Notes under the pieces: generated by a model
What the model saw: the letters and a program-made list of their open reading frames with translations, nothing else
The model's database searches: none
Told to the model about the DNA's origin: nothing
From: Myceligenerans indicum
GTDB taxonomy: Bacteria; Actinomycetota; Actinomycetes; Actinomycetales; Cellulomonadaceae
DNA: 64,000 bases
NCBI RefSeq assembly: GCF_016742955.1
Contig: NZ_JABBYC010000014.1
Coordinates: forward strand, 30,435 to 94,434
Reading direction: 5' to 3'
Translations under genes and position numbers: made by a program
Shown: in pieces, positions 57,901-64,000 of the stretch
Numbering within the stretch: position 1 is the first letter of the stretch
Layout: every line of letters begins with the position of its first letter

Positions 57901-60277
57901 CATCTCCCTGCGCGCCGCCTCGGCGGGCGACGGTGGCGAGGTGTCCCTGCGCTGGGACGCCCCCGACGGCCCGGAGATCGGCCGCATCACCGTGCCCGGC
58001 ACCGGCGACTGGCAGCAGTACGTCGACGTCGGCACCCCGCTCCACGACGTCCCGTCCGGCTCGGGATCCCTCCACTTCGTCCTGCTCTCCGGCGGGATCA
58101 ACGTCAACTGGATGGAGATCGACGGCCGCGGGGTCACCGACAACGAACGACCCGAGGTCGAACTCACCGTCGACCCCGTCTCGGGCGACGCCCCGCTGAC
58201 CGTGACCGCCTCCGCCGACGCCACCGACCCCGACGGCACCGGCGACCTGTCCTACGCCTGGGACGTCGGCCTCGGCGACGGATTCGTCGACGGCGGGACA
58301 CCCACCCTCGAGCACACCTACGACCAGCCGGGCACCTACCGGCTGCAGGTGCGCGTCACCGACGAGGGCGGCGCCTACACCGTCGAGCACGCCATGGTCG
58401 AGGTCACCGGAACCATCCCGGAACCGGAACCCTGCCTGTCCGGACGGTCCGACGACTTCCTCGGGGACGACCTCGATCCCGCCCGCTGGACGGTGCTCGA
58501 CCGCAACCAGGACCTGCGCGTCGCCGACGGGACACTCACGATCCCGGCGAGCGTCTCGGACTTCTACGGGACGGACAACGTCACCGTGCCGAACATCGTC
58601 CTGCAGGACCTGCCCGACGGCCCCTTCACCGCCACGGCCAAGCTCACGATCCCGGCCTACGCGCAGTACCAGCAGGCCGGCCTGCTGATCTACGGCGACG
58701 CCGACAACTACGCGAAGATGGTCCTCGAGGGCCGATCGGCACCCGCCGACCCGGCCACCCGCATCTTCCAGTACATCCGCGAGGAGGACGGCGCACCGAA
58801 CGAGGGCGGCGACTCCAACACCGCGGCCCTCGGCGAGACCTACCCGGACACCGTGTACGTGCGCCTGGCCAGCACCGACGGCCAGAACCTCACCGCCTCC
58901 TACTCGGCCGACGGCGTGACCTACACCGACATGCCCGAGACCAAGCAGCTCGCCGGCATCGACGACCCGCAGATCGGGCTCGTGGCGCTCGCGGGCACCG
59001 GCTCGGCCGCCGAGGTGGTGGACGCCGGGTTCGACTGGTTCCACCTCACCCCGGACGACACGGCCGAGGCCCCCGGGCCCGACGACGAGTTCGACGGGGA
59101 CGCCCTCGACGGCTGCCGTTGGGACGTCGTCCGTGAGGACCCGGCGGGCTACCGGGTGACCGGTGGCGCGCTCGACATCGACACGACCGCCACCGACATC
59201 TACACCGACAGCAACACGGGCACGCCGAACATCGTCGTGCAGGACCAGCCGTCCGGCGACTGGACCGTCGAGACCCTGGTGGACGGGTCGGACTTCGACC
59301 AGCAGTACCAGCAGGGCGGTCTGATCGTCTACGGCGACGACGACAACTACGTCAAGTTCGACCTCGTGACGGACAACGCGGCGGGCGACCCCGTCGCGCA
59401 GCGCCTGGAACTGCGCTCGGAGGTCGACGCCGTGGTGCAGGACCCGCAGCCGAACGCGAGCGACCTGACGTCCGGCGTGTGGCACCTGCGCCTGTCGAGG
59501 GAGGGATCCACCTTCAGCGCCGCGTACAGCGCCGACGGGGAGGACTGGACCGCCGTCGGCGAGACGGTCACCCACGACGGACTGGAGGACGCCCGGGTGG
59601 GGCTGTACGCCCTCGGGGCCTCGCAGCAGTCGCCGGCCACGGCGTCGTTCGACCACTTCCGGGTGGCCGACGACGCCGAGCCGCTCACGGAGGCGACCCC
59701 AGCGGTCGACGTCGTGGAGCCGACCTGCGCGTACGACGTCTCCGGGACGGAGGTCGTCACCGGGGGAACCCTCGTCCCGGCCGACGTGACGGGGGTCCGG
59801 TCGTACGTCGTGCGTGAGTGGGTGGACGGCTCGGCCGGGGACCGCCTGGACGACCTGACCGGCCTGGCGCCGGGGGAGTACCGCGTCGCGGCGCGGCCCG
59901 CCGAGGGGTACGCCCTCGTCGGCGAGGGCGACTGGAAGGTCAGGGACAACGGGCTCGCCGTGCTCTTCGTGACGCTCGAGGAGCCGGAGTGCCCCGACCC
60001 GACCACACCCGACGTCGTCGTCACCCCGGCGACGTGCGACGCCGGAGGCTCGATCGCCTCGGTCGTGCTCCCGGGGGTGCGCGGCTACGTCGTGCACCGG
60101 TGGGTCAACGGCTCGGCGCACGGCAAGCCACGCGACCTGGGGAACCTCGAGCCGGGTGACTACCGCGTGATCGCCTCGCCCACCCCCCGCACGGACCTCA
60201 CGCCGTCCGGCGACTGGGAGCTCAGCCCGTCCGGCAAGGCACGGGTCGTCGTGACCGTCGAGGAGGGGTGCGACTGA
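54917..60277 (+). CDS. Giant secreted multidomain protein: ThuA, sugar-dehydrogenase propeller, PKD, CBM6, two jelly rolls, two C-terminal repeats
   Basis: 1786 residues. A signal peptide (about 1-40) is followed by an Ala/Pro repeat. ThuA-like domain about 64-281 (SVLVFSRTAGFRHGSI, GYAGIHAASDTEYDWPWYG). Sorbosone/glucose-dehydrogenase-like beta-propeller about 295-734 (CCHAGGDMVFDGAGNLYVATGDN; EIYAMGFRNPFRIGVDP). PKD about 735-822, Ig-like 823-925, CBM6-like 935-1072 (QAEFFTGTG...EPGDYW), PKD 1075-1165. Two related concanavalin-like domains cover 1174-1385 and 1388-1590. Two similar ~90-residue repeats of no family I recognise end the chain (1596-1690, 1694-1785). It likely binds polysaccharide and acts on sugars outside the cell. 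GTG after AAGGAG. No sorting signal or terminal membrane helix. Confidence 0.92.
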   Translation: MRNLLWGAPRGGGRLVAVAAALAVAAPMTLATATAAQAAVAPAPLVAPAPLVAPAPLAAAAADDPFSVLVFSRTAGFRHGSIPTGIAAIEQLGAEHGFTVDATEDAGAFTDENLAGYDVVAWLSTTGDVLDETQQAAFERYIRNGGGYAGIHAASDTEYDWPWYGELVGAYFNSHPQIQDATIKVEDPAHPSTANLPQRWQRLDEWYNFRSDPRDDVHVLASLDESTYDAGTGAMGAEHPIAWCQAYDGGRSWYTGGGHTDAAYSEPEFLDHLLGGLRTAAGVVDSDCSATQSAGYEMVPLDEDTANPMMLDVAGDGTVFYVERDGRVQTIDPASNTTGTAMTLPVTQSNEDGLTGVVLDPDFADNGWVYLFWSPQDVGDDGPHNRVSRFDYDAASGSIDPSTEETVLVIPTQRDTCCHAGGDMVFDGAGNLYVATGDNTNPFESQGYAPLDERDGRENYDSQRTAANSNDLRGKILRITPQDDGSYTIPEGNLFAPGTADTLPEIYAMGFRNPFRIGVDPGTGSVLVADYGPDAGSADPDRGPAGTVEWNVVSEPGFYGWPYCTGSNNAYHAYDFATGQSGAAYDCDGGPVNDSPHNTGLTQLPPAVEAEVWYGYSTNPLFPEIGGGGAPMGGPVYTYDPELDSDVKWPAYWDGKALFGEWNQGRMYSFQLDGEQRDDLVDINRVLPGIFDPGAGFDRPMDFDFGPDGALYVVDWGSGFGGNNDSSGVYKVDYVEGDPAPVARASADVTDGLAPLTVHFSSEGTRHPAGEPISLQWTFGDGSAPSTEANPTHTYTENGRYTAQLVATDAAGQTGVANVTVVVGNLAPQVSITFPDNGGFFEWGDQVRYEIDVDDPDGEVTCDNVSLFTSLGHDSHAHPFDELTGCSGVVQTARDEGHGIESNIFWVIEAFYTDDGGAAGVPLTTSDLQVLQPKLVQAEFFTGTGRVDGIGDGAGDPGVQIEETGDTAGGGQNIGFIEPGDYWAHEPVSLSDVDAISLRAASAGDGGEVSLRWDAPDGPEIGRITVPGTGDWQQYVDVGTPLHDVPSGSGSLHFVLLSGGINVNWMEIDGRGVTDNERPEVELTVDPVSGDAPLTVTASADATDPDGTGDLSYAWDVGLGDGFVDGGTPTLEHTYDQPGTYRLQVRVTDEGGAYTVEHAMVEVTGTIPEPEPCLSGRSDDFLGDDLDPARWTVLDRNQDLRVADGTLTIPASVSDFYGTDNVTVPNIVLQDLPDGPFTATAKLTIPAYAQYQQAGLLIYGDADNYAKMVLEGRSAPADPATRIFQYIREEDGAPNEGGDSNTAALGETYPDTVYVRLASTDGQNLTASYSADGVTYTDMPETKQLAGIDDPQIGLVALAGTGSAAEVVDAGFDWFHLTPDDTAEAPGPDDEFDGDALDGCRWDVVREDPAGYRVTGGALDIDTTATDIYTDSNTGTPNIVVQDQPSGDWTVETLVDGSDFDQQYQQGGLIVYGDDDNYVKFDLVTDNAAGDPVAQRLELRSEVDAVVQDPQPNASDLTSGVWHLRLSREGSTFSAAYSADGEDWTAVGETVTHDGLEDARVGLYALGASQQSPATASFDHFRVADDAEPLTEATPAVDVVEPTCAYDVSGTEVVTGGTLVPADVTGVRSYVVREWVDGSAGDRLDDLTGLAPGEYRVAARPAEGYALVGEGDWKVRDNGLAVLFVTLEEPECPDPTTPDVVVTPATCDAGGSIASVVLPGVRGYVVHRWVNGSAHGKPRDLGNLEPGDYRVIASPTPRTDLTPSGDWELSPSGKARVVVTVEEGCD
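55034..55087 (+). repeat. Three 18-nt tandem repeats after the signal peptide
   Basis: Three identical units (gtcgcacccgcgccgctc) encode V-A-P-A-P-L three times, followed by a partial diverged copy. The frame is kept. Confidence 0.92.
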
Positions 60278-60284
60278 GAGACCC

Positions 60285-60315
60285 GGGGCGTGCGCCGCCG
60301 GTCGGCGCACGCCCC
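60285..60315 (+). terminator. Terminator-like hairpin after the giant gene
   Basis: Perfect 13-bp stem (60285-60297 with 60303-60315), 5-nt loop, 7 bp after the stop. Further GC-rich complementary stretches follow up to 60420. Genes downstream may need readthrough or their own promoter. Confidence 0.7.
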
Positions 60316-60508
60316 GTCGACCGCCGCCGGCCGGCACCACGACGAAGGCCCTGCCGCCGGCCCCGGCCCAGGGCCGACGGCAGGGGCGTGGTGCACGCCG
60401 GCGGCAGGGCCGGTGACCACCGGCCCGGCCTCGGCACGGGGTGGACGCGCTCCGGTCCCGTGCCGAGGTTCCCCGGGGCCGGTGCCCCCGAGTCGGAGAG
60501 GAACGGAC

Positions 60509-61123
60509 ATGCAACGGTTCACACGCCTGGGCGCGGCGCTCGCGCTCGGCCTCGGCCTCGCCGTGGCGCCGGCGGCCACGCCTCCGGCGGTGGCGCACGG
60601 CGGCGCGATCGACGTCGAGCTCGGTACGGACGGCGCCGGCGGCGTCTCGGCGACCCTGGTCTGGGCGCGGGACGGGCATCCCGTCGAGGAGTCGGCCGTG
60701 GTGGTGGTGCGGGCGCGTTCGGCGGACGGGGCGGAGGCCGGGCCGGTCACGCTCGTCTCGGCGCCGGAGGGCGTCGGCTGGTACCGCTCGGACCCGGCAC
60801 TGCTCGACGAGGGGCACTGGACGGTGACCGCACGCGTCAGGAAGCCCGTTGCCGCCACGGTGAAGACCGAGCTCGACGTCGCCGCGCCGCCGTCTCCCGC
60901 GCCGTCCGGCCCGGACTCCGCCGTGCCCGGACCGGGCACCGACGCCGAGGACGCGACGACGCGCGACGGGGCCGGCGGTTCGTCCGTCGAGGCGGAGGTC
61001 TCGGATCCGGACACGGCACCGACGTCCGCCGGGCCCCCGGTCCGGACCGGCTGGGTGGTGGGCGCGCTCGTCGCCGCCGTGGTGGTGGCGGCCGTCGTCG
61101 TCCTGCGCAGGCGAAGGCCATGA
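60509..61123 (+). CDS. Secreted, membrane-anchored CopC/YtkA-like small protein
   Basis: 204 residues. Signal peptide (about 1-29) ending in AVA, so the mature chain would begin H-G-G-A-I, a His near the N-terminus as in CopC/YtkA-like beta-sandwich proteins. The domain (about 30-122) is beta-rich ([50 protein letters not shown] segments). A Pro/Ser/Asp linker (123-175) and one C-terminal helix followed by RRRRP anchor it outside the membrane. The family call is by pattern only and could be wrong. It sits in the sugar operon between the giant protein and the isomerases. ATG with GAGAGGAA upstream. Confidence 0.75.
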   Translation: MQRFTRLGAALALGLGLAVAPAATPPAVAHGGAIDVELGTDGAGGVSATLVWARDGHPVEESAVVVVRARSADGAEAGPVTLVSAPEGVGWYRSDPALLDEGHWTVTARVRKPVAATVKTELDVAAPPSPAPSGPDSAVPGPGTDAEDATTRDGAGGSSVEAEVSDPDTAPTSAGPPVRTGWVVGALVAAVVVAAVVVLRRRRP

Positions 61124-61202
61124 CCGAAGACCGCCGGCGACCCGCCGGCACCGGGGCGTCCCGCACGGGGCACGCGCCGGGCACGGACAGGAGGAGAGCA
61201 CG

Positions 61203-62207
61203 ATGACACGACCGATCACGCTGTTCACCGGCCAATGGGCTGACCTACCCCTGGAGGAGGTGGCCCGGCTCGCCGCGGGATGGGGCTACGACGGCCTCGA
61301 GCTCGCCTGCTGGGGCGACCACCTCGACCCCTGGCGCTGGGACGACGACGAGTACGTGGCCGGGCGGATCGACCTGCTCAAGCGGCACGGGCTGAAGGTG
61401 TGGGCGATCAGCAACCACCTCAAGGGCCAGGCGGTGTGCGACGACCCCATCGACCAGCGGCACCGCGACATCCTCTCCGACAGGGTGTGGGGCGACGGGG
61501 ATCCCGAGGGCGTCCGGCAGCGTGCGGCCGAGGAGATGAGGTGCACCGCCCGGCTCGCGGCACGGCTGGGGGTGGACACGGTCGTGGGGTTCACGGGGTC
61601 GTCGATCTGGAAGTACGTGGCGATGTTCCCGCCGGCCTCCGCCGAGCTGGTCGAGGCGGGCTACCAGGACTTCGCCGACCGCTGGAACCCGATCCTCGAC
61701 GTCTTCGACGAGGTAGGGGTGCGGTTCGCGCACGAGGTGCATCCGAGCGAGATCGCCTACGACTACTGGACGACGGCGGCCACGCTGGAGGCGATCGGGC
61801 ACCGGGAGGCGTTCGGCCTCAACTGGGACCCGTCACACATGGTGTGGCAGGACCTGGACCCGGTGGCCTTCCTGTGGGACTTCCGGGACCGCATCTACCA
61901 CGTGGACTGCAAGGACACGAAGAAGCGCATGACCAACGGGCGCAACGGCCGGCTGTCCTCGCACCTGCCCTGGGCCGACCCCCGGCGAGGCTGGGACTTC
62001 GTGTCGACCGGTCACGGCGACGTCCCCTGGGAGGACGCGTTCCGCATGCTCAACGCGATCGACTACAGCGGGCCGATCTCCGTGGAGTGGGAGGACGCCG
62101 GCATGGACCGGCTGGTCGGGGCGCCGGAGGCGCTGGAGTACGTGCGGCGTACCGCCTTCGACGCCCCGGACGCCGCCTTCGACGCCGCGTTCTCCACGAA
62201 GGACTAG
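61203..62207 (+). CDS. Sugar phosphate isomerase/epimerase family TIM barrel (AP_endonuc_2), cytoplasmic
   Basis: 334 residues without signal peptide. First strand and helix: [30 protein letters not shown]. Metal-site candidates are Glu in [14 protein letters not shown] (about 180), Asp and His in [11 protein letters not shown] (about 210) and Glu in [13 protein letters not shown] (about 285). Members include IolE/IolI, hydroxypyruvate isomerase and enzymes acting on 3-keto-glycosides. Position downstream of the Gfo/Idh/MocA and ThuA genes suggests it processes the oxidised sugar. ATG after GGAGGAG. Confidence 0.92.
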   Translation: MTRPITLFTGQWADLPLEEVARLAAGWGYDGLELACWGDHLDPWRWDDDEYVAGRIDLLKRHGLKVWAISNHLKGQAVCDDPIDQRHRDILSDRVWGDGDPEGVRQRAAEEMRCTARLAARLGVDTVVGFTGSSIWKYVAMFPPASAELVEAGYQDFADRWNPILDVFDEVGVRFAHEVHPSEIAYDYWTTAATLEAIGHREAFGLNWDPSHMVWQDLDPVAFLWDFRDRIYHVDCKDTKKRMTNGRNGRLSSHLPWADPRRGWDFVSTGHGDVPWEDAFRMLNAIDYSGPISVEWEDAGMDRLVGAPEALEYVRRTAFDAPDAAFDAAFSTKD

Positions 62208-62356
62208 AGAGAGGTGGTCACGGCCGGGTGCATCGCCCGGCGAACCGGCCGGGCACGGTTGCCCGGTCCCACGAGGGGGCGCGCGGGCGCGCCTCCGTAT
62301 CCGAAACAGCATCACGGCTGCCCCGGACGGGGCGGTCCGAGCAAGGGAGCTCCTCA

Positions 62357-63325
62357 ATGACGACTCGCACCGGCCTGAACCGCCGGACATTCATGACGTT
62401 GGCCGCCGGATCGGTGACGGTCGGGGCCGGGGTCCTCGCGGGAGCCGGTCCCGCGGGGGCCGCTACCGCCTCACGGACCGGACGTCGCCTGGTCCCCGCG
62501 GGGCATCTGGGCATCCAGCTCTGGTCGATCCGGGACAAGGTGTCCGCGCTGGGCTTCCGGACCGTCTTCGAACGCCTCTCCGAGATGGGGTACCGCGAGA
62601 TCGAGTTCGCGGGGTACAGCCAGGGCACCGGCGACATCACGGCGTCGGAGATCCGGACGCTGCTCGACGACAACGGGCTGGTCGCCGTCGGGTCGCACCG
62701 CGGGATCCGCGACTTCGAGAACGGCCTGGAGGCCGAGCTCGACATCGCGGAAACCCTCGGGATGAAGCACATCGGTACGGCCAACGCGCCCACGGCCGAC
62801 CGGACCGTGAGCGGCTACCGGGCCGCCGCGGAGCGGTTCAACGGGTTCGGCGAGGCCGCCGCCGCCCGAGGCCTGAAGTTCTACCAGCACAATCACGACG
62901 GCGAGTTCGGCTTCGCCGAGGACGACCCGTCGGTTCGGCTGTACGACGTCTTCCTCGGGAACACCGACCCGTCGACCGTGTTCCTCGAGATGGACGTGTA
63001 CTGGGCCCACGTGGGCAAGCACCGCTACCCAGGCTTCGAGCCGGTGGAGTACGTGCTCGCCAACCGTTCGCGATACCCGCTGTTCCACCTCAAGGACGGC
63101 AGGGCCGAGCCCGAGACGGACGACGGCTACGACATGGTCGAGTTCGGCGTGGGGGACATCGACTACCGGTCGTTCCTGGGCGCGCTCACGGGCAGCGGCC
63201 GGCAGCACCTGATCTGGGAGCAGGACAACGCCGCCCAGGTGGCCGAGCCGCCCCACGCACCGGACTCGTTCGGGAACGCGGACCGGTCGGCCGAGCGCCT
63301 GCTCACGCTGCGGGGTACCTGCTGA
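62357..63325 (+). CDS. Tat-exported sugar isomerase/epimerase-like TIM barrel
   Basis: 322 residues. A twin-arginine signal (LNRRTFMTLAAGSVTVGAGV, Arg-Arg near residues 9-10, cut near 35 after AGA) precedes the same fold: LGIQLWSIRDKVSALGF, MGYREIEFAGYSQG, KFYQHNHDGEFGF, VFLEMDVYWAHVGKH and PLFHLKDG. Metal-ligand-type residues appear retained. Folding with metal in the cytoplasm before export is the usual reason for Tat use. It should act outside the membrane, with the giant ThuA protein. ATG after AGGGAG. Last gene of the operon. Confidence 0.92.
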   Translation: MTTRTGLNRRTFMTLAAGSVTVGAGVLAGAGPAGAATASRTGRRLVPAGHLGIQLWSIRDKVSALGFRTVFERLSEMGYREIEFAGYSQGTGDITASEIRTLLDDNGLVAVGSHRGIRDFENGLEAELDIAETLGMKHIGTANAPTADRTVSGYRAAAERFNGFGEAAAARGLKFYQHNHDGEFGFAEDDPSVRLYDVFLGNTDPSTVFLEMDVYWAHVGKHRYPGFEPVEYVLANRSRYPLFHLKDGRAEPETDDGYDMVEFGVGDIDYRSFLGALTGSGRQHLIWEQDNAAQVAEPPHAPDSFGNADRSAERLLTLRGTC

Positions 63326-63365
63326 CCGTCGCGAGAGCACGCGGGGGTGCCGAGCCCTCGCCCTC

Positions 63366-63404
63366 GCCCTCGCCGGGCGGCGTGTCGCGCCGGCCGGCGA
63401 GGGC
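63366..63404 (+). terminator. Terminator at the end of the sugar operon
   Basis: 11-bp stem (63366-63376 with 63394-63404) and a 17-nt loop, 40 bp after the last stop. The left arm lies in a short run of ccctcg repeats. Confidence 0.65.
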
Positions 63405-63624
63405 CCGAGGACGCGACGGAAGCCGATGGGGGCAGCCATGGTGATGGAATCGCAAAATACTTCCCATGTTTTGATCGGGGTTTCCTGCTAGAACACTCAA
63501 GCAATCTTGCCTGACGCACCACTGGGGAGTGTTGGGCGTGCCGCCCGGCCCTCTGTCTTCCATGGAACCGCCAAAATAGGTTGACCTGCGGTGATGTCCT
63601 GTGTCGCGCATCACCGTCCGTGAG
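63405..63624. other. Non-coding region upstream of the ribosomal RNA promoters
   Basis: The composition changes from GC-rich to mixed, as upstream of many rRNA operons. No coding potential was found on either strand; short frames here lack ribosome sites. It may hold activator or UP-like elements. Confidence 0.6.
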
Positions 63625-63654
63625 TTGGCATGTACTCCGGGGCCTGTGTAATGT
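63625..63654 (+). promoter_or_regulatory. Ribosomal RNA operon promoter P1 (candidate)
   Basis: TTGGCA (63625-63630), an 18-nt spacer, TAATGT (63649-63654). Confidence 0.55.
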
Positions 63655-63791
63655 TCTCGTTGTCAGCCCGACGGGCGGACGGACAGCCAAGGCGAAGAGC
63701 CGGAGGTTGGACGCGCCGGGGTTGGCCACCTTCCGAGATTTCCGGGATCGCACCCGTTTCTCCACTGACTCAGGATCGCAAGATCAGCGAG

Positions 63792-63821
63792 TTTGCGGGG
63801 TAGGAGCGAAAATGGTAAGTT
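63792..63821 (+). promoter_or_regulatory. Ribosomal RNA operon promoter P2 (candidate)
   Basis: TTTGCG (63792-63797), an 18-nt spacer, TAAGTT (63816-63821). Confidence 0.45.
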
Positions 63822-64000
63822 AAGGAAGTTGCCCCGGATTCGGGTCGGAACCAAGCGGTTTGGGCCTGGAACGGTGTGCGTCGGTTGTTTGAGAACTCAA
63901 CAGTGTGCTTGATAGTCAATGCCAAATTTTGTCCCTCGTTGTGGGGGATGTTTTGGATCGGATCGAGCAGTTCAGCTTGGTCTGGCCAGTATCAGTAAAA
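63822..64000 (+). ncRNA. Leader of a ribosomal RNA operon, running off the right edge
   Basis: TTTGAGAACTCAACAGTGTGC (63888-63908) is the conserved leader element found upstream of 16S rRNA in Micrococcales and relatives. AT-rich sequence follows (GCCAAATTTTG and on to CAGTAAAA). The start of 16S itself (AGAGTTTGATC...) is not in the window and should follow soon after base 64000. The leader carries the pairing strand for RNase III processing and antitermination signals. Confidence 0.8.

Noticed and set aside
53821..59136. A 1771-codon plus-strand frame with Arg- and Gly-rich translation
   Set aside because: It is the shifted-frame shadow of the oxidoreductase and giant ThuA genes; the composition is that of GC-rich third positions read out of frame and no domain is visible.
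57524..61228. A 1234-codon minus-strand frame
   Set aside because: Antisense shadow of the giant ThuA gene and its neighbours; repetitive Val/Gly/Asp/Arg composition and no family motif.
63581..63823. An 80-codon frame before the rRNA leader
   Set aside because: It spans the candidate P1 promoter and part of P2, lacks a ribosome site and has no protein-like composition.

Overview
The window is high-GC actinobacterial chromosome, most likely a Micrococcales member of the Promicromonosporaceae/Cellulomonadaceae type. The reasons are the GC-rich third codon positions, frequent GTG starts, several apparently leaderless genes (a -10 hexamer 6-7 nt before the start codon), a probable mycothiol gene (mshB), a Streptomyces-type conservon, and secreted plant-polysaccharide enzymes. 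I saw no phage, plasmid, transposase, CRISPR or tRNA gene. The family assignment is inference.

Layout. 1-5231: an opp/dpp-type peptide ABC operon (binding protein cut by the left edge, two permeases, a fused double ATPase). 5243-9709: a long inverted repeat, typA/bipA, a probable mshB, a LURP-one-like protein on the minus strand and a small membrane protein. 9834-15909: a VanW protein with a very long disordered N-terminus, then a tightly coupled block of an ACT-like protein, pheA and tyrA. 15944-24998: a minus-strand flavoprotein, glgX, and a secreted two-enzyme protein combining a rhamnogalacturonan acetylesterase domain with a PL11 lyase domain. 25269-29373: a minus-strand ABC exporter operon ending in a 39-residue membrane peptide, with a divergent TetR gene. 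29383-34128: etfB-etfA, an E1-like/rhodanese protein and a secreted alkaline phosphatase. 34221-38780 (minus): mnmA overlapping a cysteine desulfurase, and a prolyl oligopeptidase.

39014-45144 is a conservon: ATPase-type sensor (CvnA), Roadblock (CvnB), DUF742 (CvnC), small GTPase (CvnD) and an atypical cytochrome P450 (CvnE), followed by a flavin monooxygenase-like gene. It is a G-protein-like signalling module with two oxidoreductases attached. ligA follows.

47742-63325 is a sugar or glycoside utilisation locus. A minus-strand pair (ROK repressor, small ThuA) diverges from an eight-gene plus-strand run: sugar ABC transporter (ATPase, permease, binding lipoprotein), Gfo/Idh/MocA oxidoreductase, a 1786-residue secreted protein (ThuA, sorbosone/glucose-dehydrogenase-like propeller, PKD, CBM6, two jelly rolls, two novel terminal repeats), a CopC/YtkA-like anchored protein, and two sugar isomerase-type TIM barrels, one carrying a Tat signal. 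The family combination suggests oxidative (3-keto-type) glycoside breakdown partly outside the membrane. This is inference, and it is my best candidate for an undescribed system.

63326-64000 holds no protein gene. It contains a terminator, two good promoters and the conserved leader of a ribosomal RNA operon, whose 16S gene should start just beyond the right edge.
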